In this document: positions 23,809 through 31,395 of the stretch, piece by piece | Numbering within the stretch: position 1 is the first letter of the stretch | Layout of the letters: every line of letters starts with the position of its first letter | Source of the DNA: CAZXNF01 sp050741255 | Lineage (GTDB): Bacteria; Pseudomonadota; Gammaproteobacteria; Burkholderiales; SG8-41 | Direction: 5' to 3' | Assembly (NCBI GenBank): GCA_050741255.1 | Contig: JBOIEQ010000023.1 | Span: 1 to 37,435 of the forward strand | Length of the DNA: 37,435 nucleotides | The notes under the pieces: generated by a model | What the model saw: only the letters and a program-made list of their open reading frames with translations | What the model was told of the DNA's origin: nothing | Databases searched by the model: none | Position numbers and translations under genes: made by a program

Positions 23809-24879
23809 TCATTCCGCTTTCAGCCCCGCCGTCCGGATCACCTTGCCCCACTTGTCGATCTCGGACTGGATGAACGCGCCGAACTGTTCGGGAGTGCTGC
23901 CCACCGGTTCCGCGCCTTCGGCGAGCAGGCGGTCGCGGACGACGGGCTGTTTCAGCATGACGACCACTTCGTCGTGGATTTTCATGATGATGGGCCGCGG
24001 CGTGGCTTTCGGCGCGAGCAGGCCGTACCACGTGGAGGATTCGTAGCCTTTCACGCCCGCCTCGGCCATCGTTGTGAGTTCGGGAAAGGTGACCGAGCGG
24101 CGCGCACCGGTCACGGCCAGCGCGCGGACCTTGCCGGACTTCACGTGCGGCGTGCCCGAGATGATGCTGGCAAAGGTCATCGTCACCTGTCCGCTGATGA
24201 CGTCCACCAGTGCCGGGGCGACGCCCTTGTAAGGCACGTGCGTGAGGTCGATGCCCGCGAGGATCTTGTAGAGCTCGCCCGACAAGTGCCCGCCTGAACC
24301 GTTGCCGGCCGAGGCGAAGGTCAGATGGCCCGGCCTGGCCTTCGCCAGCGCCGTCAGTTCCGCCACCGACTTCGCCGCCACCGCCGGGTGCACCACCAGG
24401 ATGAGCTGCTGCCCGGCGACCTGCGTGATCGGCGCGAAGTCGCGCATCGGGCTGTAGGGCAGGGTGCGGGTCAGGCTCACGTTCGTCGCGATGGCGGCGA
24501 TGGTGCCCATGATCAGCGTGTAGCCGTCGGCCGGCGCTCTTGCCGCCAGTTCTCCGGCGATCGTGCCGCCCGCGCCGGAACGGTTGTCCACCACGACCTG
24601 CTGGCCCCATTTCTCGGAGAGATGGTTGCCGACTGCGCGCGCGAGGGTGTCGACGCTGCCGCCCGGCGTGCTGGGCACGAGGATGCGAATGGGTTTGGTG
24701 GGGAAGGATTGCGCGGCGGCGAGGGGTGTCGCGAGCGCGAGCGTGACCGCAGTTGCGTAGCGCAAGAGCGGGATTCGGGATTCGGGATTTGGGCTTGGAA
24801 GGCGGGCGACCGCGTGTCGCCGTCCGGATTTCGAATCCCGACTCCCGAATCCCCAATCCCGCAGTTGATTCTTGTTCAT
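23809..24879 (-). CDS. Bug/TctC family substrate-binding protein with repeat-derived N-terminal extension
   Basis: Binding protein of 356 aa from the ATG at 24879, which overlaps the TGA of the upstream lyase gene (ATGA) and has AGGAT upstream. The family core is clear: FPTKPIRILVPSTPGGSVDTLAR, VVVDNRSGAGGTIAGE, ADGYTLIMG, LTHVPYKGVAPALVDVISGQV, SGKVRALAVTGARRS. The signal peptide proper (LLRYATAVTLALATPLAAAQ) begins only at about residue 38. The preceding residues (DWGFGSRDSKSGRR... PNPESRIP) are encoded by an inserted inverted repeat. TTG at 24765 would give a normal-length signal peptide but has no good ribosome binding site. Likely co-transcribed with the lyase; ligand unknown. Confidence 0.88.
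   Translation of the reverse strand: MNKNQLRDWGFGSRDSKSGRRHAVARLPSPNPESRIPLLRYATAVTLALATPLAAAQSFPTKPIRILVPSTPGGSVDTLARAVGNHLSEKWGQQVVVDNRSGAGGTIAGELAARAPADGYTLIMGTIAAIATNVSLTRTLPYSPMRDFAPITQVAGQQLILVVHPAVAAKSVAELTALAKARPGHLTFASAGNGSGGHLSGELYKILAGIDLTHVPYKGVAPALVDVISGQVTMTFASIISGTPHVKSGKVRALAVTGARRSVTFPELTTMAEAGVKGYESSTWYGLLAPKATPRPIIMKIHDEVVVMLKQPVVRDRLLAEGAEPVGSTPEQFGAFIQSEIDKWGKVIRTAGLKAE
24769..24862. repeat. REP-like inverted repeat inside the coding sequence of a Bug gene
   Basis: GCGGGATTCGGGATTCGGGA at the left pairs with the reverse complement of TCCCGAATCCCCAATCCCGC at the right, with few mismatches over about 26 bases. GGGATTCGGGATTCGGGA repeats are a known dispersed intergenic type in beta- and gammaproteobacteria. 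Here the element lies between the start codon and the signal peptide and keeps the frame open. Confidence 0.85.
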
Positions 24880-25811
24880 GGCTGAAATCCTATCGTGCCT
24901 TCGTATTTGGCCAGCACATCGGCCGGCGGGAGAAATTCTTCTTCAAGTTTCCTGATCGCGGGGAAGCCCATGAAGGCGTGGAGATTGCCGACCGGGTGAT
25001 CTTTCGTGCGGGCCTCGAAGCGCTTCACGGCTTCGACGTCGTCGCGCGCGAATTCGTCGAAATAGTCCACCATCGCTACCGTCGCGCTGCGCAGCGAACC
25101 GGTGGCGTTGGACACCATGGCGATGCCCAACTCGTTCAGGCGCGTCACCGGCAGCCGCGGTGACACGCCGGTGCGGTTAAAATGCAGGGGCCCCCTGATC
25201 TCCTTCGCGCAGCGTTCCAGCTCGGCTTCGGACGTCAGCGCTTCCGGAAAGATCATGTCGGCGCCGGCATCGAGGTAGGCGTTCGACCGGCGGATCAGTT
25301 CCTCGAGGCTCCCTCCCGCGACCCCGCGCGCGTCGCAGCGCGCGATCAGCACGAAGTCGGGATCGAGTTCGCGCCGCACCAGGTCCGCGGCGCGCAGCTT
25401 GCCGACCATTTCCTCTATCGGAATGATCTGCTTGCCGGCGACGTGGCCGCAGCGTTTGGGCGCGACCTGGTCCTCGATGTGGATCGCCGCCGCACCCGCG
25501 CCGATGAAGTCCTCGACGGTGCGCATGACGTTGATGGCGTTGCCGAAGCCGGTGTCGGCGTCGGCAATCACCGGGATCTGCACCGCCCGGGCGATGTAGC
25601 GCGCGATCATCACGATTTCGTCGAGCGTGATGAGCCCGACGTCGGGTTTGCCGAGTAGCGATGCGGACACCGCGTAACCGCTGACGCCGCAGCAGGAAAA
25701 CCCCGCTTTCTCGATGATCATGGCCGACAGTGCGTTGTAGGCGCCCGGCTTGACGAGCGTGCGGCCTTCCCTGAGCAGCCCGCGCAGGCGGGTGCTGGCT
25801 TTGCTTCGCAT
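24876..25811 (-). CDS. Isocitrate lyase / PEP mutase superfamily lyase
   Basis: Cytoplasmic Mg-dependent TIM-barrel enzyme, 311 aa. The metal motif DADTGFGN lies at 84-91, the metal-linked E113 in HIEDQ and the catalytic C121 in PKRCGH, so it belongs to the C-C bond lyases (methylisocitrate, dimethylmalate or isocitrate lyase type), not the Cys-less mutases. TCAGGAGGAATGTC immediately before the ATG fixes the start at 25811. It is the first gene of a lyase-Bug operon and is divergent from a second Bug-lyase-hydratase operon. The spacing of its motifs is identical to that of the paralogue at 27072. Substrate likely a 2-hydroxy dicarboxylate or tricarboxylate. Confidence 0.9.
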   Translation of the reverse strand: MRSKASTRLRGLLREGRTLVKPGAYNALSAMIIEKAGFSCCGVSGYAVSASLLGKPDVGLITLDEIVMIARYIARAVQIPVIADADTGFGNAINVMRTVEDFIGAGAAAIHIEDQVAPKRCGHVAGKQIIPIEEMVGKLRAADLVRRELDPDFVLIARCDARGVAGGSLEELIRRSNAYLDAGADMIFPEALTSEAELERCAKEIRGPLHFNRTGVSPRLPVTRLNELGIAMVSNATGSLRSATVAMVDYFDEFARDDVEAVKRFEARTKDHPVGNLHAFMGFPAIRKLEEEFLPPADVLAKYEGTIGFQP

Positions 25812-26054
25812 GACATTCCTCCTGAGGACCGGCGCCGGGGACAGGGATGACTCGGCGTCCGATAGTCCGCGCCGGCGCTTCGTGGCATCATCGCGCAACC
25901 TGCTGCCGATCACAAGGCAATGACCGCCGCACTCGACGGTGGCATGCCGGAAACGGCAGGACGTGCGGGCAACGCACAAACAGGCCCGAAGTCTGCCGCC
26001 GGCGTCGATCGTGCCGCGCGAGGTTCACAATCTCAGATACGGAAGGAGAAGTCC
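25812..26054. promoter_or_regulatory. Divergent intergenic region between two lyase/Bug operons
   Basis: These 243 bases lie between two start codons pointing outward, so promoters for both operons must be here or nearby. Strong ribosome binding sites flank it: TCAGGAGG for the minus gene and GGAAGGAG for the plus gene. I see a small hairpin (TGCCGGAAACGGCA) but no convincing -35/-10 pair or regulator site. No regulator gene is in the window. The frame starting at 25920 in this gap is an upstream extension of the Bug frame and has no family sequence. Confidence 0.5.
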
Positions 26055-27032
26055 GTGAGACGTTCGTGTTCCATTACAGTCGCCGGCCTGTGCTGCGCGT
26101 TCGCCGGCGCCGCGATGGCGCAGGGTTATCCAGGTAAACCCGTGCGTATGATCTCGCCCTTCGCCGCCGGCGGCGGCGTGGACTTCACCGCGCGGCTGGT
26201 CAGCCAGAAACTCACCGAAGCGCTGGGCCAGACCTTCATCGTCGACAACCGCGCGGGCGCGGGCGGCGTCATCGGCACGGAACTCGTTGCGAAAGCGCCG
26301 CCCGACGGCTACACGCTGGTGCTGGGCAGCGCGGGTCCGATGACCATCCTGCCGGCCTTGTCCGCCAAGCTGCCTTACGATCCGCTGAAAGACTTTGCGC
26401 CCATCACGCTGGTGACCAGCATGCCGTACGTGCTGGTCGTGCATCCGTCGCTGCCGGTGAAGAACGTGAAGGAACTGCTCGCGCTGGCGAAGGCCAAGCC
26501 GGGCCAACTCAACTTCGCGTCGCCGGGCAACGGCTCGACGACGCATCTGGCGGCGGAACTGCTCAAGACCAGTGCGAACGTGGATATGGTGCACGTGCCC
26601 TACAAGGGCGTGGCCCCGGCGGTGGTCGACCTGCTCGCGGGCCAGGTGCAGTTCATGTCGGGCGATCTCAGCACGGTCATGCCGCAGGTCAAGGCGGGCC
26701 GGCTGCGCGCGCTGGCGGTGACGAGCGCGAAGCGCTCGGCCCAGGTCCCGGACCTGCCGACGATCGCCGAGAGCGGCGTGCCCGGTTACGACGCCAGCGG
26801 CTGGTTCGGCGTGCTGGCGCCGGCGGCGACACCGGCGGAGATCGTCACGCGCCTCAACGCGGCGATCGTGAAAGGCATCTCCACGCCGGATTCGCGGGCG
26901 AAGCTGGCGACGCTCGGCGGCGACGTCGTCGGCAGCACGCCGGCGGAGTACGCCACGTTCCTGCGCGAGGATCTCGCCAAGTGGAGCAAACTCATCAAGA
27001 CCATCGGGTTGAAGGCTGACCCGGCGAGTTGA
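26055..27032 (+). CDS. Bug/TctC family substrate-binding protein
   Basis: Exported binding protein of 325 aa. GTG at 26055 is taken as the start because GGAAGGAG ends about six bases before it and the signal peptide (VRRSCSITVAGLCCAFAGAAMAQ) begins there. Mature landmarks are YPGKPVRMISPFAAGGGVDF, IVDNRAGAGGVIGTE, APPDGYTLVLG, DMVHVPYKGVAPAVVDLLAGQVQ and GRLRALAVTSAKRS. First gene of the operon Bug, lyase, hydratase large and small subunits, with 39 bases to the next start. By context it would capture the substrate of that pathway for uptake or sensing, but no membrane component is encoded here. Confidence 0.94.
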   Translation: MRRSCSITVAGLCCAFAGAAMAQGYPGKPVRMISPFAAGGGVDFTARLVSQKLTEALGQTFIVDNRAGAGGVIGTELVAKAPPDGYTLVLGSAGPMTILPALSAKLPYDPLKDFAPITLVTSMPYVLVVHPSLPVKNVKELLALAKAKPGQLNFASPGNGSTTHLAAELLKTSANVDMVHVPYKGVAPAVVDLLAGQVQFMSGDLSTVMPQVKAGRLRALAVTSAKRSAQVPDLPTIAESGVPGYDASGWFGVLAPAATPAEIVTRLNAAIVKGISTPDSRAKLATLGGDVVGSTPAEYATFLREDLAKWSKLIKTIGLKADPAS

Positions 27033-27071
27033 ACAGCATCGGCATCAACGAACACCGACACGAGGAATGAC

Positions 27072-27968
27072 ATGGCCAGCAAAGGCAAGCAGTTCAAGGA
27101 TCTGATCCACGCCCCGGAAATCCTGGTGCAACCCGGGGTGTACGACGGGTACACGGTGCGGCTGGTCGAGCAGGCGGGCTTCAAGGTGGGCGCCATCTCC
27201 GGCGCCGGGGTTTCCGAAAGCCGCCGGGGCTGGGTCGACCGCGGCGTGATGACGTTCGACGAGAACCTCGAGAACGCACGGCGCCTCGCGGACTGCGTCG
27301 ACAAGCTGCTGCTACGGGTGGATGCCGATACCGGCTACGGCAACGCCATGAACGTGCACTTCGTGGTGCGTGCCTTCGAGAAAGCGGGCATGGCTGCGCT
27401 GATGTTCGAGGACCAGGTCTCGCCCAAGCGCTGCGGGCACATGGCCGGCAAGTCCTGCATTCCCGCCGAGGAAATGGTGCAGAAGGTGAAGGCCGCGGTG
27501 GATGCGCGGCACGACCAGGATTTCTGCATCGTCTCGCGCACGGATGCGGCCGGTCCGCACGGCGTCGATGAGGCGATCCGGAGGCTCAACCTGTACGCGG
27601 AAGCGGGTGCTGACATCATGTACGCCGACGCGCTGCTGTCGAAGGAAGACATCGCGAAGGTGGCGAAGAACGTGCCGAAACCGCTGATCGTGAACATGGG
27701 CCTCGGCCTGCGCTCGCGCAAGACGACGCCGCTCATGTCGCCGAAAGAATTGCAGGACGTCGGCGTCGCCAGCGTCAGTTACCCGCGCCTGTTCTCCACC
27801 GCCGCGCTGCGCGGCATGATGAACGCGCTGGAAGTGTTCAAGGAAGAGGTCGTCAAGAACAACAAGGTCGTCGACCGCCCCGACCTGCTGGTGTCCTTCG
27901 ATGAACTGAACGAGTTGATGGGCATGAGCCAGCTCGACGCGCTCGACCGCAAGTTCGCCACCAACTGA
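27072..27968 (+). CDS. Isocitrate lyase / PEP mutase superfamily lyase (2,3-dimethylmalate lyase-like)
   Basis: TIM-barrel lyase of 298 aa with metal motif DADTGYGN (84-91), E113 (FEDQ) and catalytic C121 in PKRCGH, exactly aligned with the paralogue at 24876-25811. The family cleaves 2-hydroxyacids by retro-aldol chemistry, for example methylisocitrate to succinate and pyruvate, or 2,3-dimethylmalate to propionate and pyruvate. Co-transcription with a two-subunit aconitase-family hydratase eleven bases downstream favours a substrate that the hydratase makes. A methylisocitrate lyase role is less likely because no methylcitrate synthase is present. GAGGAATGAC precedes the ATG. Confidence 0.9.
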   Translation: MASKGKQFKDLIHAPEILVQPGVYDGYTVRLVEQAGFKVGAISGAGVSESRRGWVDRGVMTFDENLENARRLADCVDKLLLRVDADTGYGNAMNVHFVVRAFEKAGMAALMFEDQVSPKRCGHMAGKSCIPAEEMVQKVKAAVDARHDQDFCIVSRTDAAGPHGVDEAIRRLNLYAEAGADIMYADALLSKEDIAKVAKNVPKPLIVNMGLGLRSRKTTPLMSPKELQDVGVASVSYPRLFSTAALRGMMNALEVFKEEVVKNNKVVDRPDLLVSFDELNELMGMSQLDALDRKFATN

Positions 27969-27979
27969 GGGGTGCCGTC

Positions 27980-29233
27980 ATGGGCATGACCATCGCCGAG
28001 AAGATCCTCGCCCGCAAAAGCGGCCAGAAGAAAGTCAGCCCGGGCGACCTCGTCACGGTGCCGGTGGACACGGTCATCCTGTTCGACAACAACTTCATGA
28101 CGAACCGGTGGCGCGAAGTCCTGAAAGTGAACGATCCGGACAGCATCATCGTGGTGTTTGATCACCGGGCCCCGGCGGCGACCCAGCAGAGCGCGACCGC
28201 GCACCGCATCGGCCGCGAGTTCGTGGCGCGCTACGGCATCAAGCGCTTCCACGACGTGGGCTACGGCCAGGGCATCGGCCACCAGCTCGTGGCGGATCAC
28301 GGCTACGCCCTGCCCGGCGACGTGCTCCTGTGCAGCGACTCGCACACCTGCAGCGCCGGCGTCTTCAACTGCATCGCGCGCGGTGTGGGCCAGCCGGACA
28401 TCATCTACGCGGCAGTCAAGAACGAGACGTGGTTCCGCGTCGGCGAGACCATCCGCTATGAACTGAAGGGAAAACTGCCGACCGCCGTGACGACCAAGGA
28501 CGCGTTCCTGCAGATCGCCGGCAAGCATGGCGATCATGCGACGCAGAACGTGGAATTCGGCGGGCCCGCGCTGGCGAACCTGTCGATCAGCGCGCGCAAG
28601 ACCCTGACGACCATGGGCGCCGAACTGTCGGCGGAGTTCGCCACCTTCGAACCCGACGAGGTGATGATGGAATGGGTGCGGGCGCGCAATCCCAAGCCGT
28701 TCGAGCCCGTATACCCCGACAAGGACGCGCGTTACGCGGCGGTGCGCGATGTCGACCTGTCCACGCTGGAACCGCTGGTGGCGTTTCCCGACAGCGTCAT
28801 CGAGAACTCGCAACCAGTGGCGGCCGCGGCCGGGACACGCATCGACCAGGCCTTCGTCGGTTCCTGCGCCAACGGCACGCTGGACGACCTCACGCTGGTC
28901 GCGCAGGTGCTGGAGGGCCGCCGCGTGTCCTCCAGCGTGCGTTTCATCATCACCCCGGGGTCGCAGAACATCTACCGCGAGGCCGCGCGCAACGGCATCC
29001 TCGCCACGCTCGTCGATGCCGGCGCGATCGTCACACCGGCCACCTGCGGGGCCTGCGGCGGTGGGCACATGGGGCTGCTCGGACCGGACGAAACCTGCAT
29101 CACCGCGACCACCCGCAACTTCAAGGGGCGCATGGGCGACCCGACGGCGAAGATCTACATGGGCTCGCCGGCGACGGTGGCGGCATCGGCGATCACCGGC
29201 GTGATCACCGATCCCCGCGAGTTCCTGCACTGA
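27980..29233 (+). CDS. Aconitase-family hydratase, large subunit (LeuC / dimethylmaleate hydratase-like)
   Basis: Iron-sulfur subunit, 417 aa. The [4Fe-4S] ligands are C296 (GSCANGT), C356 and C359 (TCGACGGG); this spacing of 60 and 3 matches isopropylmalate isomerase. CSDSHTCSAG (118-127), the DNN near residue 36 and FDHRAPA are also family motifs. At 417 aa it has the size of the short LeuC/homoaconitase/dimethylmaleate hydratase type rather than the roughly 470-aa bacterial LeuC. With the small subunit it would move water across a C-C double bond of a dicarboxylate. Leucine synthesis is unlikely because no other leu gene is near and a lyase precedes it. An ATG six bases later (MTIAEK) is an alternative start. 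Confidence 0.92.
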   Translation: MGMTIAEKILARKSGQKKVSPGDLVTVPVDTVILFDNNFMTNRWREVLKVNDPDSIIVVFDHRAPAATQQSATAHRIGREFVARYGIKRFHDVGYGQGIGHQLVADHGYALPGDVLLCSDSHTCSAGVFNCIARGVGQPDIIYAAVKNETWFRVGETIRYELKGKLPTAVTTKDAFLQIAGKHGDHATQNVEFGGPALANLSISARKTLTTMGAELSAEFATFEPDEVMMEWVRARNPKPFEPVYPDKDARYAAVRDVDLSTLEPLVAFPDSVIENSQPVAAAAGTRIDQAFVGSCANGTLDDLTLVAQVLEGRRVSSSVRFIITPGSQNIYREAARNGILATLVDAGAIVTPATCGACGGGHMGLLGPDETCITATTRNFKGRMGDPTAKIYMGSPATVAASAITGVITDPREFLH

Positions 29234-29241
29234 GGTCTGCG

Positions 29242-29751
29242 ATGAAATACAAGGCGCGCGTGTGGAAGGTGGGGGACAACATCAACACCGATCTCATCCT
29301 GCCCATCCAGGCGTTCTACCTCTCGGCCGAGGAGCAGCCGCGCTTCGTGTTCAGCGCGAACCGCCCGGGCTGGTCGGAGCAGGTGAAACCCGGTGACATT
29401 CTGATCGGCGGCAAGAACTTCGGCATGGGGTCCAGCCGGCCGGCGGCGCGTTCGTTGAAGAACCTGGGGCTGAGTTGTCTGCTGGCGAACTCTTTGAACG
29501 GCCTGTTCTTTCGCAACTGCGTCAACTTCGCGTTTCCCGCGATGGATTGCCCCAATGTCGGCGATGCTTTCGACGAAGGGGATATCGCGGAGGTGGATTT
29601 CGATAGCGGCGCGGTGCGCAACGTGACGAAGAACAAAACGCTGGAGGCGGTCGTGCTGCCGCCAAAACTGCTCGCCCTGCTGAAGGCCGGCGGGATATTC
29701 CCGCTGCTGGAGAAGGAGGGCGCGATCGCGCCCGCTGTGAAGAAGGCCTGA
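29242..29751 (+). CDS. Aconitase-family hydratase, small subunit (LeuD / dimethylmaleate hydratase-like)
   Basis: Swivel-domain subunit of 169 aa, partner of the large subunit ending eight bases upstream. GDNINTDLILP near the N terminus and GGKNFGMGSSRPAARSLKNLG (about 56-76) are the typical substrate-loop motifs of LeuD-like proteins; NSLNGLFFRNCVNFAFPAM follows. Length fits the short small-subunit type (about 165 aa), not the roughly 200-aa bacterial LeuD. The ATG at 29242 is the start; the longer frame upstream is out of context, antiparallel in meaning to the large subunit. It ends two bases before the convergent amidase stop (29753). Confidence 0.92.
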   Translation: MKYKARVWKVGDNINTDLILPIQAFYLSAEEQPRFVFSANRPGWSEQVKPGDILIGGKNFGMGSSRPAARSLKNLGLSCLLANSLNGLFFRNCVNFAFPAMDCPNVGDAFDEGDIAEVDFDSGAVRNVTKNKTLEAVVLPPKLLALLKAGGIFPLLEKEGAIAPAVKKA

Positions 29752-29752
29752 A

Positions 29753-31381
29753 TCAGTCTCGAAAGCGGAACGAGAGCGACGGTTCCTCGAACCACCCGCG
29801 CTTTTTCCGCAGGCGAGCCGACATCGCCAGCGCGTGGGGCGCGGTTTCCAGCAGGATCGCCATGCGGCGGTCGTCCAGTGTGAGTCCCGCGCGCTTCACC
29901 ATCGTGTTGATGTACCCAAGCGTCTCCGGGTCGAGGTCGGGCACGACGGGCTCATTGGCCTGCGCCGACACTGGCGGCGGCACGGTGCCCGGCACCACTT
30001 GCGGCCGGCGCTGACGCCACACGGTGGCGCGTTCGTAGGCCTCGCCCACGCGCAGCACGGTGGCCTCGTCGAAAGGCCGTCCGATCACCTGCATGCCGAG
30101 CGGCAGGCCGGCCTGCGAAAAGCCGTTGCACAATTCCAACGCCGGCCCACCCGTGACGTTGGAGGGCGTGAAGACGTTGGATTTTTGCCAGAAGTTCAGC
30201 GTGCGGTGTGCATCCAGCCGCGGCGCGGGGCCGAAGCCGGCGGTGACCAGCACGTCGTACTTTTCGTAGAGCGCCTGCATTTCCGCGACGATGCGGCGGT
30301 GCTCGCGCGTGGCGGCGAAGTAGTCCGCGGAGGTAAACAGGCAGGCAGGCAGTATGCGGCCGAGGAAATCGCGTCCGAAATCCGCCGGCCGTGTGCGCAG
30401 GTTGTCCGCATGCACCGAGAAGATCTCGGACTCGCCGATCACGACCTTGACGTCGAGCGAGTCCATCATCGGACGCGTGCGGCAATCCTCGACGTGCGCG
30501 CCGAGCGCGCGAAAAACGCCGAGCGCCGCGTCCATCGCCAGCCGGTGCTCGGGGTGCGCGGGCAGGTCTTCCTCCCAGTAGTGGCGCAGCACGCCGATCT
30601 TCAGGCCCCTGATGTCGCCCGTCAGCGCCGCGCGGTAGTCGGGAATGTCGGACTTGATGCTGCCGCCGTCGGCCGGGTCGTAGCCGGCGATCGCCTGCAG
30701 CAGCAGCGCGCAGTCCTCGACCGTCCAGGCCATCGGCCCGCAGTGATCAAAGGTGAAGGAGTTCGGGATCACGCCCGCGCGGCTCACCAGCCCGGAGGTC
30801 GGCATGAGTCCGGCGAGGCCGCAATACGACGCCGGGCCGCGGATGGAGCCGCCCGTATCGGAGCCGAGCGAAGCGGGCACGAACCCCGCCGCGATCGCCG
30901 CGCCCGAGCCGCTGGAAGAGCCGCCGGTGAAATGTTCGAGGTGCCAGGGATTGCGCGCCGGTGGCCACGGCAGGTCCACGGACGGTCCGCCGTGCGCGAA
31001 CTCATGCGTCTGCAGTTTGCCGAGCAGCACCATGCCGGCGTCCGCCAGCTTGCGCGTGCAGGCTGCGTCCGTGTCGGGCACATGGTTTATGCCGAGCCTG
31101 GAACCGCCCGAGGTGAGGATGCCCCTGGTGTTGTAGATGTCCTTCAGCGCCAGCGGGATGCCGTGCAACGGCCCGCGCGAGCGGCCGGCCATGAGGTCGG
31201 CCTCCGCCTGCTTCGCCTGCGCGCGGGCGAGATCAGCGGTGACGGTGATGAAGGCATTGATCTGCGGGTCGAGCATCGTCAAGCGCGCCAGCAGGTGCTC
31301 GGTGTATTCGACGGGCGACAGCATGCGCGCGGCGATGCGGCGCGCCGCCTCGGCAATCGTCAGGAAATGCAGATCGGACAT
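29753..31381 (-). CDS. Amidase (amidase signature family)
   Basis: Enzyme of 542 aa hydrolysing amide bonds through the Ser-cisSer-Lys triad: Lys80 in LALKDIYNTRG, the GGSSSGSG loop (153-160) and nucleophile Ser179 in GSDTGGSIRGPASYCG. The family also includes GatA and indoleacetamide hydrolases; without GatB/GatC genes a catabolic role is favoured. No signal peptide is present. The ATG at 31381 (MSDLHFLTIAEAARRI) was chosen because the family begins there; it lies 14 bases after the stop of the Bug gene, so the two form an operon in which the receptor may bind the amide or its acid. It is convergent with the hydratase operon and has no visible terminator between. Confidence 0.92.
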   Translation of the reverse strand: MSDLHFLTIAEAARRIAARMLSPVEYTEHLLARLTMLDPQINAFITVTADLARAQAKQAEADLMAGRSRGPLHGIPLALKDIYNTRGILTSGGSRLGINHVPDTDAACTRKLADAGMVLLGKLQTHEFAHGGPSVDLPWPPARNPWHLEHFTGGSSSGSGAAIAAGFVPASLGSDTGGSIRGPASYCGLAGLMPTSGLVSRAGVIPNSFTFDHCGPMAWTVEDCALLLQAIAGYDPADGGSIKSDIPDYRAALTGDIRGLKIGVLRHYWEEDLPAHPEHRLAMDAALGVFRALGAHVEDCRTRPMMDSLDVKVVIGESEIFSVHADNLRTRPADFGRDFLGRILPACLFTSADYFAATREHRRIVAEMQALYEKYDVLVTAGFGPAPRLDAHRTLNFWQKSNVFTPSNVTGGPALELCNGFSQAGLPLGMQVIGRPFDEATVLRVGEAYERATVWRQRRPQVVPGTVPPPVSAQANEPVVPDLDPETLGYINTMVKRAGLTLDDRRMAILLETAPHALAMSARLRKKRGWFEEPSLSFRFRD

Positions 31382-31395
31382 CGCGCTGTTACCTG

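Noticed and set aside
27980..29751. Leucine biosynthesis isopropylmalate isomerase (leuCD)
   Set aside because: Subunits are short-type, no leuA or leuB is nearby, and a lyase and a Bug receptor precede them; a catabolic hydratase is more likely, though not proven.
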